Shown piece by piece: positions 42,890 to 54,678 of a DNA stretch of 64,000 bases (its first letter is position 1; every line of letters starts with the position of its first letter). The notes below the pieces were generated by a model. It worked only from the letters and a program-made list of their open reading frames with translations. It was not told the DNA's origin and searched no databases. The stretch comes from Aedes albopictus (taxonomy: Eukaryota > Arthropoda > Insecta > Diptera > Culicidae), in assembly GCF_035046485.1 (NCBI RefSeq), contig NC_085137.1:252114733-252178732 (forward strand), written 5' to 3'. The position numbers and the translations under genes are program-made.

Positions 42890-44550
42890 CTTCATGGAGT
42901 TCTTGAAGAAATACTGGGACAAAGCTTCACAGGGAATTGAATGGAAATTTAATGAAGATCCACAAAGGATTCTTTGTGATGAATCTTCTGGCATTTCATA
43001 CAAAGGTTTTTCTTTAAGATTTCGCAGAAAATTCTCTTGAAATTCTTCCAGGTGCTCCACCAGAAAATCCACCAGGAATTCGCCAGAGAATGGCTTAAAA
43101 TGTCTCAGAGATTTTCATTAGAAGTTCTACAAAAAATCACTCCATGAGGAATTTTTGTAGTATTTTTTTCCGGGGTTCACTCAGATATTTATTCAGAGAT
43201 TACCGCAAAAATTCCTTCCGGGATCATTCCAAGAGTTCCTTCTAGGACTTCTACAGGAATGCATTCTAAGATTTCTCCAATAATTCCTCCAAAGATTCCT
43301 CCAGGAATTCCTCCGGAGATTCCTCCTGAGATTTCTCCAATAATCCCTCCAAAGATTTTTCCAGAAATTTCTTTGGAGATTCCTGCAGGAACTCCTCCGG
43401 AGATTTTTTTTGGAAATTCCTCGGGGAAAACCTTCCGGAGATTCCTCCAAAAAATCCCCCTAAAAATCCCCCGGAGGTTTCTTCCTCCGGGAATTCCTCA
43501 GGAGATTTCTCCAGGAATTCCACCGGAGATTCCTCCAGGAATTCCTCCGGAGATTCCTCCAGGAATTCCCCCAAAAATTCCTGCAGTAATTTCTGGAGGA
43601 ATCTCCAGAGAAATTCCTGGAGGAATCTCCGGAGAAATTCCTGGAGGAATCCCCGGAGGAATTCCTGGAGGAATCTCCGGAGAAATTCCTGGAGGAATCC
43701 CCGGTGCAACTCCTGGAGAAATCTCCGGAGGAATTATTGGAGGATCTCCGGAGGAATTATTGGAAAAATCTTGGAAGGATTTTTTGGAGATTTGTTCCAG
43801 AAGATCCTCTGGTGATTGCTCAAGAAATTGTTTCGAGGATTTCTCCGGTTCTCAAGGAATCCATCCGGGGATTCTCGGGAAGTCCTGCAGGAATTCTGGA
43901 AGAATTGCGCGAGAATTTCAGAGGTACTCCTGGAAAATTTCCCGAAGAAGTCATGGTGGAATTATTGGAATTACCGTGGAATTACCGAGGTAATTTTAGA
44001 TGACTTCCTGGGAAACTCCTGGGGGAACTTCCTGGAAACTCTTTGGGGAATTCCAGGGGTTTTCTGCAAGAATTCCCGGGGAACTCCTACAAGAATTCAC
44101 GGGGAACTCTTGCAGAAATTCTCGCAAATCCCCTTGATGAATTCCCGAAGAACTCCTGAAAGAATTTCTGGGGAACTCCTGGATATACTTCTTAAGGAAT
44201 TAACGGGGAACTTCTGGAGGCATACCCGGGAACTCTCGGAAGTTTAATCGTGGATTTCCTAGAGGATTCACCTGAGAATATCTGGATGATTTCCTGGGAA
44301 ATCCCAGGAGGAATTTTCGGAACACTCCTTGAGGGATTCTCGAGGAACTCCCTGAAGGAAAGCCCGGGGAACTTCTGGAGGAACTCCCGGAGAACTCCCA
44401 CAAGAATTTCCGGGAAACTCCGGAGGAATTCCTGATAATCTTCTGGAGGAAAAACTGGAGGAGAACTTCAGGATGAATTCCTGTGAACCCCTGGGGGACA
44501 TTCTGGAGGAATTATCGAGGAACTCCTGATAGATCGCTTTTAGGAATTTT
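42890..44550. repeat. Strand-switching 24-bp satellite array 4
   Basis: Left of about 43585 the unit reads CCTCCAGGAATTCCTCCGGAGATT. Right of it the reverse unit, ATTCCTGGAGGAATCTCCGGAG, runs regularly to about 43760 and then decays. The core 43460-43720 is the best preserved. CTCCGGAG replaces the CCCGAAG half of array 1, marking a subfamily. Frames of up to 244 codons here are repeat artefacts. Confidence 0.9.
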
Positions 44551-44561
44551 CGAGAACTAGC

Positions 44562-44754
44562 CAGCTTTTTTTACGCGGGGGATACGTACCGCGTAGAAAA
44601 TAAACTCAGTTCAAAATTCAAAAAACCGCGTAAAAAAGTCTCACCATTTCTCGACGAATCATGCAAAAATAAGACGATGATTTTTTTTTTTGTATGGAGT
44701 TTTTTTTACGCGGCCGCGTAAATGAAAACCGCGTAAAAGAAGACCTGACTGTAC
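44562..44754. mobile_element. Small MITE with TTTTTTACGCGG-type termini
   Basis: TTTTTTTACGCGGGG at the left, and reversed CTTCTTTTACGCGG at the right, plus an internal palindrome ACGCGGCCGCGT. TA lies near both ends. No ORF. Confidence 0.6.
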
Positions 44755-47568
44755 ATACCACAGTGCTTCCGCATTTCGTTGCACTTCAAACAAATGTTTT
44801 ATCTTGAGATCTTCCCTTGCCAAATCTTTAACCCTGTGTACTATAGGCCTAAGGCCCCTGTGTACTAACAGCTTAATGCACACTGACGTCTTTGGTGCGA
44901 AAGAAGAAACAAAAAGAAAGATATATGTCACTTTTACTCACGGAATAATATATCGACATATAATTCCGTACGGAAAATTAACAACATGACTGACAGCATC
45001 GCATGACAGTGCCATCTGTTGGCAAATCGTTTTGGCTGCGAATTACTTATCAACTGCGAACGCTAAAGTAATTTTGATTGCAAAAGTTTTACTTGACCAT
45101 TACTTGTCCTATCCTTTTACACAGTACTTACCAGGTGGAAACTAGCCATAAAGAAACAGATTACGCAATAGACGGCGATCTTGACTGGGACAGAAGCACA
45201 GCGGCGATTACTTGAGTGAACTTTTCCCATGTCTGTCCTACGATCATTTAGAAAATGATGGAATGTTAATCGAACAATCTTTTGTTTTTTGAGTCCAAAA
45301 AATCTTCTGCATCTCCGAGAGTATATCTGAAAGAAAGTTTTGGTGTGGATCTTGGAGTCACTGACAGCTATTGATATATATGTATGTGCAAATCACGTTG
45401 ATTGTTGATCGATAACAATAACGATTTAGTGTATTGTGATAATCATGCTACACTGGAGTAATGCACTCTCATCGAATGATCTTTCTATACCGCATCAATT
45501 CAACTTCTACTTATTCTCCCTGCATTTTATTTTGTGTTCTTAGGGAACAATGAACGCAATTTTGAAACTTGTCAATATTGATTCGCCGTAATTCCTGAAA
45601 AAAAACAAACGATCCATCGCCAATCAACGAACGGGTCTGACAACTTCTCCGCAACTTGATCTGCAACTCGAAATTGACACCGACAGCGGATTGATTTCAA
45701 CCAATTTGTATGCCGACTTCGTGCCACGTCAATAAATACCAACAACCGGCAACAAATGCAAACAATTAAAAAAGCCATACCTCGCGAACTGGGAATTGAG
45801 ATTGCGCCATCGACGTTCGAGCGAAAAACAGAAACAAATGGTACGGAAATTCAATTATCCGGATAAGGTGCTGCAGCACGCTGGCTGACTGCCTGCTGCC
45901 GTGCCGTGGCAGGAGCGATTACATGAGACACACCGATTCACGGCCGATTTCGTATTCTTGAATTCCGGTGCCTTTTTCCGGTGGGTGGGAGGTCGTAAAC
46001 GTTTGCTCTCAGACGTGCGAATGAAAAATGTATGTCATTCCTGCGAGGAAAGTGATTGCGGGACGAGGGAAATGAATTTGAAAACTGAAGGGACGAATGG
46101 ACGAATTGTACTAAAAGTTTCGTGTCGAATACCTACAGAAAGTCGATTAATGGAAAAATTTTCTCTAGGCGTTTTGTAATGTGCTGGCAGTTTGGAAAAT
46201 CATCGTTATTCAGCATTTTCAACGCTTTTCTTTGTCTTCCATTTTTTGTACAAGATTTTTTTTTTGACAAAAACTCGTAGATTATGAATTATTAGAACGA
46301 TCAAGTAATTTTTCAAAATGAACCATAGTGCTTTTCTATGATTTTTACCTAGTCAGGCTACTGAATCTTTTTTATTACTCAAATGAACTGAGTGTACTCT
46401 GACTTAGATTTCGTTGACAACAAATTATTCGTCATCATCAGTAATACACCACTTCTTGCGACGAAACATGAATATCAAAAGCAAATCTCATTAATACCAG
46501 ACTGTACATTGCTAAACTGATCCCTGGTTAATTAAAGAGACAACCCAATCCACTCCTCTAGGTACGGAGAAGAGTTTTCCCAGCTGTACCCAAGTGTGCA
46601 GCACTTCACTGAATCATAAAACCCGGCCTGACGCGTTCGGAATACTTGATTCGACGTTTTATCCTTTCCGTGAAACCACTTCGGTGAGCTTTTCAATCGG
46701 AAATTTCGTCGAATGAGGATGGATTGGGTGGTAATGGCAGAGCAAGCACCAGTCAGTAATCAGCCAGGGCGCGAGACATAATAGACGGTATAATTTTTCA
46801 CGTATTCGTTGGACTAATTATCAACTGGGCGGGTGGGGTTGCCTTCCCCTGGTGCACGAAATTTCGTGAAAATTATTTCCTGCGGCCTTTGCCGTGCAAT
46901 CATGTGTTGTTAATTTATAAACTCGATGGAAACAGTGTATTTGAGATTGACTCTCTTGTTTCATACACTTGAAACTATGTGTATTGGGTCAATCTTTTTA
47001 AAGATAATAAAACACAGAAAAATAGACGTATCACAGGAAACACATTTCAATCGACAGTCTAATCTTCCAGCACTCAGCGCACTTCCTGGATAGAATACGC
47101 CAAGTCTTGAGTGCTTTTCCCGAAGGCTAATTCACCGTCACAATGTTTGGGTCCCTTCAAGTTACTCGATTCCAGGCAATAAGAAAGCGGACTCTCTGAT
47201 TAAGGTGAGCGCTCAGTCAGCTAGTAAAACTGGATGGAGAGATGGGCAGATGTCAGCACTCTATTCTTCTACAGGTATCGAAGTGAACATGGCCCAAAGC
47301 GTTAAATTTAAGTTACGATTTCATTCGCTGATGTCGAACAACTCCTGAAAACTTCCTTTCTCAAGTTTCAACTATTAACCCTCGAGCAGTCACGCCTTCG
47401 ACCACTTTCAACGGAACAACGTTCACGCTGTGTATCACAAGCTTGCATTTTTTTATGGTGCGTGTACACGACGCGACCGCTCCCGGGTTATGAAAACAAA
47501 AAGTGAAGTAAACAAACGGCAACAGACTTGGCAATAAGCTAAGGACAATAACTGGAAAGTCAGAACTT
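44755..47568. other. Unassigned, the longest stretch without a recognised element
   Basis: Short frames only, for example 45901-46179 (+, 92 codons), without a known domain. Composition is ordinary and no repeat structure is obvious by eye. If the window contains host intron or regulatory sequence, this is a likely place. Confidence 0.35.
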
Positions 47569-47920
47569 TTAACTCTTTGGAGCCGGAGGGGTCATATACG
47601 ACCCCAACATAGAAACGGCTGTATAATTTCACTCATTCGATAGAACAGAATACTGTCTTCAGTAAAGTTTTTGCAAATTGAGTCCTTTATTAGGGAAAAA
47701 GGGGATTATTTGTATTTGGGACTTCATTGATAACCTAGAACATCCTGAACACCATGATATTAGGAAAAACGAAATAACTGACGAACCAGTTGTTCTGAAA
47801 GCTGAACTTGGATGTTGGCATAGCTTATATGTATTTATTTAGCCTTCGTCAAGAATATCAAAAGTTGTTTAATATTCTGCGATGTTCTAGGTGTTCCAAA
47901 CTGTCCTATAGTGAAGTTCT

Positions 47921-49010
47921 CCAAATCTACAAGAATAATTTTATGTATTTTCGCCACAAATGATAGCATTGCATAAACTACTGAGATCCGTGAAGCTCTT
48001 GACATCTACAATATCATTTATAGGGATATTCCAGGTCAGCCAAACTACCTTGGAGTGCAGAACTTCAGGTCTACACTCGTAACAGTAGCCATATATGTTA
48101 TATTGAATAACGTTGCGTAATCAACCGCAGTTACTGGAGTTACCTGAAGCATACTAACTTTTTATAAACCATTGGGTCGTCCAGACTTTTCTATAATGAA
48201 GTCCTTCAAAGCTACAAGAGAAACTGTCTTGGCTCTTGGAATTTCAAATGCCATTTAGAGACACTACAGTGATATTTAAGGTCAGTCAAACTACTTTGGA
48301 GTTCAGGACTTCACTGCCGTAATTCTGCAAAGTGACGTAAACGACATTGATAGTGTAGGCCTATTTTTTGGTTATTATGCATAAAACTCTTGCTCATCCT
48401 CTAAGTTTCATTCTATAGATGATAGATTACGACTAGATCTTGCATTCGAATACAACAGGAATACCACAGTGCAATTTTTACACAAGATATTACATATAGT
48501 ATACCAAAATATATCGAAATTTTGAATGGCGCTTACGTCACTTTGCAGAATAACGGCAGTATCAGGTCTACACCCATAACAACAGCCATATCTGATGGAC
48601 TGAGTAACGTTGCATATTTATCCATGGTTAGTGGACGAATCTGAAGTCTTCTTTTTTATTACGAAACTTTGAGACGTTCAGGTTCGTCCAAACTATTCTA
48701 TAATAAAGTCCTTCAAATCTACAAGAAACACTTTTTGTGTTTTCACCATAAATAATAGCATCGCATAATATGCTGAGATCCGTGAAGCACTTGAAATCTC
48801 AAATGTCATTTGGAAACACTATGGGAATGTTCCAGGTCAGCCAAACTACCTTTGAGTTCAGGACTTCGTAACATCAGCTATCTGACATACTGAGTAACGT
48901 TTCATAATCAATCGCGGAGACTGGACCAACCTGAAGTCTACTATATATTATTATAAAGAACCTTTGGGACATTATGGACTTCCTTATTGTTATGAAGCTT
49001 AGTTGATAAA
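47921..49010 (+). repeat. Internal tandem repeats of the piggyBac-like element
   Basis: A unit containing CTTCAAATCTACAAGA, TCCAGGTCAGCCAAACTAC and CTGAGTAACGTTGCATAATC recurs from about 47921, 48201 and 48701. The step is about 280 bp, the larger gap being caused by the 246-bp MITE at 48314-48559. Confidence 0.75.
48314..48559. mobile_element. Nested MITE with CTGCCGTTATTCTGC termini
   Basis: The left end is CTGCCGTAATTCTGCAAAGT, the right end reversed CTGCCGTTATTCTGCAAAGT. The match extends over about 30 bp through GACGTAA-CG-CATT. It interrupts the second internal repeat unit, whose sequence is collinear after removal. Confidence 0.82.
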
Positions 49011-49375
49011 AATAACCACTGTAACTTTCAGAAGATTTACTGGACATGATAGATTACAAATAGTAGCTTTTGATGCAAGAGGTTACCGTTACACCCGTAG
49101 ACTTTAAGGGCTAAACTCAAGAACAGTTTGGATGACCTAGAATATCCCGACTGATCTGATACTGTCTATTAACCTCTCAGAAGTCTTACTGGACATGATT
49201 AGATTACAAACAGTAGCTTTGTATAATGAAAGAAGTTACCGATGAACCCGTATACTTTAGGATCTAAACTCAGAAATAGTTTGGATGACCTAGGATATTC
49301 AAAAAAAAAACTATAGAATATCGTAGAAAAATCTCCATAATAACGCTTGGAAAAATTCCGGCTTCAAAGGGTTAA

Positions 49376-49544
49376 ATAAATCACATGTGCTGGTCTTGTA
49401 GCAAATAGATTCCAGAAAGTCGGCCATCCACGAAATACGCTGGCCCAAAACTGAAGGACATGAATTCCAAGCAGTGGATCCCATCGCTGAAACTTCATTC
49501 AAGTACCACATTTACTAGGAATGCGGCGATGGAAATCCCCAACA
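49376..49544. other. Spacer
   Basis: No feature recognised. Confidence 0.4.
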
Positions 49545-49580
49545 TTTCATTTCATTTCATTTATTTAGTTAACATCAAAT

Positions 49581-50040
49581 TCATGATAATACTGAATCAA
49601 CAATTTGCCGCCATAATACTCGATTTGCAGCTGCAGCTCTCCAACCTCGGTCACGCCCAACACTCGCCAGATCACGCTCCACCTGGTCCGCCCATCGTGC
49701 TCTCTGCGCTCCACGCCTTCTTGTACCAACCGGATGGTTAGCAAACACCAACTTTGCAGGGTTGTTGTCCGGCATTCTTGCAACATGCCCTGCCCACCGT
49801 GTCCTTCCGGCTTTGGCCACCTTCTGGATGCTGGGTTCGCCGTTAAGTGCAGCGAGCTCGTGGTTCATCCTTCTCCGCCACACACCGTTCTCCTGCACGC
49901 CGCCAAAGATCGTTCTTAGCACCCGTCGCTCGAAAACTCCGAGTGCTTGCAGGTCCTCCTCGAGCATCGTCCATGCCTCGTGTCCGTAGAGAACCACCGG
50001 TCTTATTAACGTCTTGTACATGGTACATTTGGTGCGGAAG
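49581..50040 (-). pseudogene. C-terminal region of the RTE-like element, third frame
   Basis: Contains LIRPVVLYGHEAWTM, RRVLRTIFGG, RTRWAGHVARMPD, a RRRGAQRARWADQVERDL block and a final LWRQIVDS, the standard C-terminal order of RTE/L2-like elements. A stop lies close to the tandem-repeat tail. Confidence 0.82.
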
Positions 50041-50271
50041 GTGAATCTTTTTTGACCGCAGTTTCTTCTGGAGCCCATAGTAGGCACGACTTCCACTGAT
50101 GATGCGCCTTCGTATTTCACGGCTCACGTTATTGTCCACCGTTAGCAAGGAACCGAGGTAGACGAATTCTTCTACCACCTCGAAAGTATCCCCGTCTATC
50201 GTAACATTGCTGCCAAAGCTTGTCCTGTCTCGCTCAGTCCCACCTACCAGCATGTACTTTGTCTGCCGCAT
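49843..50271 (-). pseudogene. Post-RT region of the RTE-like element, second frame
   Basis: This continues the RT after the frameshift: QTKYMLVGG, VEEFVYLGSLLT, REIRRRIISGSRAYYGL. These are the usual blocks after the FADD motif. The native frame is lost again near 50045, where a T-run in the + strand suggests a 1-bp slip. Confidence 0.8.
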
Positions 50272-52591
50272 TCACCACCAGTCCGATCTTTGCTGCTTCA
50301 CGTTTCAGGCGGGTGTACTGTTCTGCCACCGTTCCAAATGTTCTAGCAATAATATCCATGTCATCCGCAAAACAGACAAATTGGCTGGATTTCGTGAAGA
50401 TCGTACCCCGGCTGTTGAGCCCGGCTCGTCGCATAACACCTTCCAGGGCGATGTTGAATAGTAGGCAGGAAAGTCCATCACCTTGTCGTAGTCCCCGTCG
50501 AGATTCGAATGAACTGGATAGTTCACCCGAAATCCTTACGCTGTTCTGCACACCGTCCATCGTTGCTCTTATCAGTCTAGTCAGCTTCCCGGGAAAGCTG
50601 TTCTCGTCCATAATTTTCCATAGCTCTGTGCGGTCGATACTGTCGTATGCCGCTTTGAAGTCGATGAACAAGTGATGCGTTGGGACCTGGTATTCACGGC
50701 ATTTCTGGAGGATTTGCCGTACGGTGAAGATCTGGTCCGTTGTCGACCGGCCGTCGATGAAACCGGCTTGGTAACTTCCCACGAACTCATTTACTTTAGG
50801 TGAAAGACGACGGAAGATGATCTGGGATAGCACTTTGTAGGCGGCATTCAAAATGGTGATCGCTCGAAAGTTCTCACACATTAACTTGTCGCCTTTCTTA
50901 TGGACGGGACAGATTATCCCTTCCTTCCACTCCTCCGGTAGCTGTTCGGTTTCCCAGATCTTGACTACTAACTGGTGCAGACAGGTGGCCAACTTTTCCG
51001 GGCCCATCTTAATGAGTTCTGCTGCGATACCGTCCTTACCAGCCGCTTTTTTGTTTTTGAGCTGGTGGATGGTATCCTTAACTTCCCTCAGCGTGGGAGT
51101 TGGTTCGTTCCCGTCCTCTGCTGCACCAACATAGTCATTTCCTCCGCTGCCTTGGTCCTCCGTGCCTACATCCTCTTCGCCATTCAGGTGCTCGTCGAAG
51201 TGCTGCTTCCACCTTTCGATCACCTCACGTTTGTCCGTCAGGAGGCTCCCGTCCTTATCCCTGCAGATTTCGGCTTGCGGCACGTAGCCTTTGCGGGATG
51301 CGTTGAGCTTCTGATAGAACTTACGTGTTTCCTGTGAACGGCACAGCAGTTCCATTTCCTCGCACCCCGCTTCTTCTAGGCGGCGCTTTTTCTCCCGGAA
51401 GAGACGGGTCTGCTGCTTCCGCTTCTGTCTGTATCGCTCCACATTCTGTCGGGTTCCATGCTGCAGCATTACCGCCCGCGCTGCATCCTTCTCCTCCAGA
51501 ACCGCTCTACACTCCTCGTCGAACCAATCGTTTCGTCGACTCCGTTCTACGTACCCGATAGTGCTCTCGGATGCGTTGTTGATGGCTGCTTTGACTGTAC
51601 TCCAGCAGTCCTCTAGAGGGGCCACATCGAGCACACCCTCGTCCGGCAACGCTGCCTCGAGATTCTGCGCGTATGCGGTGGTGACATCCGGTTGCTTCAG
51701 TCGCTCTAGATCGTACCGGGGCGGCCGCCGGTAATGTACGTTGTTAATAACGGACAATTTTGGGCGCAGTTTAACCATCACCAGGTAGTGATCAGAGTCG
51801 ATATTAGCGCCACGATAGGTGCTGACGTCGATAATGTCGGAGAAGTGCCGTCCATCAATCAGAACGTGGTCGATTTGCGATTCCGTTTGTTGTGGTGATC
51901 TCCAGGTGTAACGATATGGTAGGCTGTGCTGGAAGAAGGTGCTACGAATGGCCATGTTCTTGGAGGCGGCGAAATCGATGAGGCGTAGCCCATTTTCGTT
52001 CGTCAGCTGGTGGGCGCTGAACTTTCCAATCGTCGGTCTGAATTCCTCCTCCTGGCCTACCTGAGCGTTTGGATCCCCTATGATGATCATGACGTCGTGG
52101 TTTGGGCAGTGGACGTACTCGCGTTCGAGCTGCGCGTAAAATGCGTCTTTTTCATCATCAGTGCTTCCGGAGTGAGGGCTGTGCACGTTTATTATGCTAA
52201 TGTTGAAGAATCGGCCCTTGATCCTCAACCTGCACATTCTTTCGTCGATCGGCCACCAACCGATCACGCGCCTCTGCATGTCGCCCATCACTATAATAGC
52301 TGTTCCCAGCTCACGTGTGTTGCCGCAACTCTGGTAGATGGTATGATTACCTCTAAACGTTCGCACCATAGATCCTGTCCAACACACCTCCTGCAGCGCT
52401 ACGATTCCGAACCCGCTGTCCTTCAGTAGATCGGCGAGTATGCGGGTGCTCCCGATGAAGTTGAGAGATCTGCAGTTCCACGTACCGAGCTTCCAATCGC
52501 AAGTCCCTTTTCGTCGCTGTGGTCGTCGCCATTGGTATCGGTTCGCATTCTTCTCTTGTTGATTTTCCGGTGCTAGTCTTTTTTACGGCTG
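50234..52591 (-). pseudogene. Endonuclease and reverse transcriptase of the RTE-like element
   Basis: The frame is open from about 52591, with no ATG in the first part. LGTWNCRSLNF and IVALQEV start the AP-type endonuclease. IGDPNAQVGQ carries the GD-NA active-site block, with proline where phenylalanine is usual. SDHYLVM is the catalytic histidine block. The RT follows with KAAGKDGI, CPVHKKGDKL, FRAITIL, YQAGFIDGRSTTDQI, FIDFKAAYDSI, RRGLRQGDGLSC and catalytic FADDMDIIA near 50350-50375. The protein would nick DNA and copy element RNA. A frameshift near 50262 ends the frame. Confidence 0.87.
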
Positions 52592-52950
52592 GCTCGCAGG
52601 GCCTGACACCAACCCACTAACCCAGGGAGCTGGGCTTACCTTCCCGGAAGCTACGGGTTCTGCATTGGCATTTCCTCCAACTACAGTGCTAAATAGCTAG
52701 GCTCGAGCGCCAGTCTTCGCCGGGGGTGGTGTTTTTAATGGTCGCCCAGGAGATAATATTTTACCTGAGCTTCCACCCCCAAATCCCCAACACCTACCTA
52801 ACGATATTACGTATATTAAATCATATACGAAGCACACCTGGCGACACATAACTAGTGATAGACACAGATCAATAGAAGTCTGAACATTGCCACCTAACCA
52901 AAGCGTTGCAGTTTCTCCGGCATGTACTTCGGAGTTATACATGTCTGACT

Positions 52951-53160
52951 TGTCCCTGAAGTAGGGATGATCTTATCACAGCCGCGTTCCTATAGCAAAC
53001 CTACGGCGTTTCACAGCTGGAACATCGGAACAGCTGGGAACATCGGTATATGTTGAGTACGAGTCGAGCACGAGTAGCAGCAACTCCAAAATGATGTCCG
53101 ACATGATTGCGACTCGCAGGCAACACCTCGGAATGGAGGAACGAATTTAAGTTCATCCCG
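52951..53160. other. Spacer between two non-LTR pieces
   Basis: Nothing recognised. Confidence 0.4.
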
Positions 53161-53320
53161 GAAAGATCGCGCATAATTTCGGAGGATTGTGGTATTAGGT
53201 ATTGTGTGTCCCATCAACAAAAAGGGCGACGATTTGGATTGCAGAAACTGTCGCGTGATCATGTTACTGAGCGATGCTTACAAGATACTCTTTCAAATTT
53301 TGTGCCTATGAACTTCAGGC
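53160..53320 (+). pseudogene. Non-LTR RT fragment
   Basis: From about 53192 one frame reads GIVCPINKKGDDLDCRN and MLLSDAYKIL, the early RT block of an RTE/L2-like element distinct in sequence from the 49545-52950 copy. It stops abruptly near 53310. Confidence 0.65.
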
Positions 53321-53332
53321 ATTACGTATGTC
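53301..53332. repeat. 32-bp perfect direct repeat, left copy
   Basis: TGTGCCTATGAACTTC... recurs exactly at 53809-53840. Together the copies bound a 476-bp segment holding a tRNA-like sequence. Confidence 0.85.
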
Positions 53333-53688
53333 TAACATACCATTTCGGTTGGTTATCCGAAAAACAACAACATTCGTGTTGAAATAGAGCGGCGGTCTCT
53401 CTATCGCAATAACGGTCGTGCGAGGGACATGCGACCGAGTCGAACGCCCGACACACACTGACGGTCTCATTCGCAAGTTGTGAATGAGCACGTGCTGTGG
53501 ATAGGCAAAAGTCTCGACATTAAAAATAACATGCTCTCACTGTTGTTCGTAGGCACGCTCAGAGAGTGTTGTAAATGGACATCTAAGGACCGAAGGAGAT
53601 GGTGAATTGCGAGGAAAGAACGTGGAGTGAGGTGGGCTTTGGGTTCAGGTTGGCTTTCTACTTCACAGTATTGTTACTTGTTCTGTGG

Positions 53689-53755
53689 CGGAGTTGGTTA
53701 ACGCGCCCTGTCTAGCGAACTTGGGGAGACGTGGGTTCAAATCCCACCAGAACTA
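53689..53755 (+). ncRNA. tRNA-like sequence, anticodon AGC, probably a pseudogene or SINE part
   Basis: A TGGCGGAGTTGG A-box, an anticodon loop CTAGCGA, a perfect 5-bp T stem (GTGGG/CCCAC) with TTCAAAT loop, and six paired acceptor bases (GTTCTG/CAGAAC) are present. The anticodon stem is mismatched and the acceptor is not that of a normal tRNA-Ala. A TTTTTT run follows at 53762-53767. Confidence 0.55.
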
Positions 53756-53808
53756 CGTGGATTTTTTCGCAATTTTTCCAATCAATTCGTCCATTTTTCA
53801 ACACATAT

Positions 53809-53840
53809 TGTGCCTATGAACTTCAGGCATTACGTATGTC
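53809..53840. repeat. 32-bp perfect direct repeat, right copy
   Basis: Exact copy of 53301-53332. Confidence 0.85.
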
Positions 53841-53886
53841 CAGTATCAGTAGTTCATTTTCTCATAAAAATTAAGATTTGTACTTG

Positions 53887-54678
53887 CGGCTGTTGACCAT
53901 ACCATCAGTAATTCCTCCAAGATGTCATCCTCAAAGTATAACATTTGGGTGTTTTTTATTCAGAAATTTCGATTTCAAAGATACGCTAGGAAAAATTCCA
54001 TGGATTCGATAGGGAGGTTTTCTATGAACTACCATTGTACATTTCAGCAGCACTGTCCCTATGTTTGTTCAAACGTTAAATTTTTCATAACTATAGTACT
54101 ATTTTTCATAACAACATGGAATTTTGATGAAAATACTTCTATGAATTCCTTTCCAGAATTTCACTGAGTTTGTATCGGAAGTTCCTCTCATGAAGCCACC
54201 ATGGCATGATAGAAATAGGGTTCCTAAAATGCATTCTTGCATTCTACTAGAATTTCCGCAGGCGGGTTATGTTGTCAAATTGTTTGGTGAAATTGCATAT
54301 TTTATTTAGGCTTCATTAAAATTAAGTGAAAATTTTGAATTGCTGTACACAAAAGTATAATTTTCATATCTGCTCCGCGTTGATGTGAAATCGGTCAACT
54401 GGGTTGCAAAACCGATAGTGGCGCTACGCCACCCTTAACATTTGAAATCAGTTGAGTTGAAATGAAATGAGATTTTCTCGATACCTTCAGGAATTCTTTC
54501 CAGGATTTTTTCAGGGATTCCCCTCAAGATTCTTCTCAGGTTCCTTTGAGAATTCCGGCAGAGATTACCCATGAGATTTCTACAGGGATTGCTTTAGAAA
54601 ACCGTGTAAGGGCTGTAGTCAGCATTTCTTCAAGAATTCCAGCTGAAAATTCTTTAAAAATTCATTCCGGGATTGCTT
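53887..54678. repeat. Composite dispersed repeat, copy 1
   Basis: Aligns with 57428-58270 over its whole length, including the satellite-like tail from 54480. Shared blocks include CCATACCATCAGTAATTCC, TTCAGAAATTTCGATTTC and GCCACCATGGCATGAT. No ORF is shared. Confidence 0.85.

Larger units (their letters stand above)
47569..49375. mobile_element. piggyBac-like non-autonomous element
   Basis: TTAA at both ends (47569-47572 and 49372-49375) is followed inward by CTCTTTGGAGCCGGA and, reversed, CCCTTTGAAGCCGGA. A TTAA target and C(C)CTTT-type ends fit piggyBac-superfamily elements. Next to the left end is an imperfect palindrome GGGGTCATATACGACCCC. The 1.8-kb interior has no transposase but is filled with diverged tandem repeats and contains a nested MITE. 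Confidence 0.75.
49545..52950 (-). mobile_element. RTE-like non-LTR retrotransposon, nearly full length
   Basis: On the minus strand the element has a 5' leader (about 52950-52595), endonuclease, RT, a C-terminal region, and a 3' end of ATGAAATGAAATG repeats (49545-49567). Short tandem repeats as a tail are typical of RTE-type elements. Two frameshifts break the coding region near 50262 and 50045. A deleted relative lies at 33190-33560. The clade is an inference from RT blocks and tail; L2/Jockey-like alternatives are not excluded. Confidence 0.8.

Noticed and set aside
12886..44550. CRISPR arrays, because of many short regular repeats
   Set aside because: The repeats are contiguous, without unique spacers of constant length, and the context is eukaryotic transposon debris.
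53689..53755. A functional tRNA-Ala gene
   Set aside because: The anticodon stem is mismatched, the acceptor is not Ala-like, and a degraded second copy with the same flanks exists, so a repeat is more likely.
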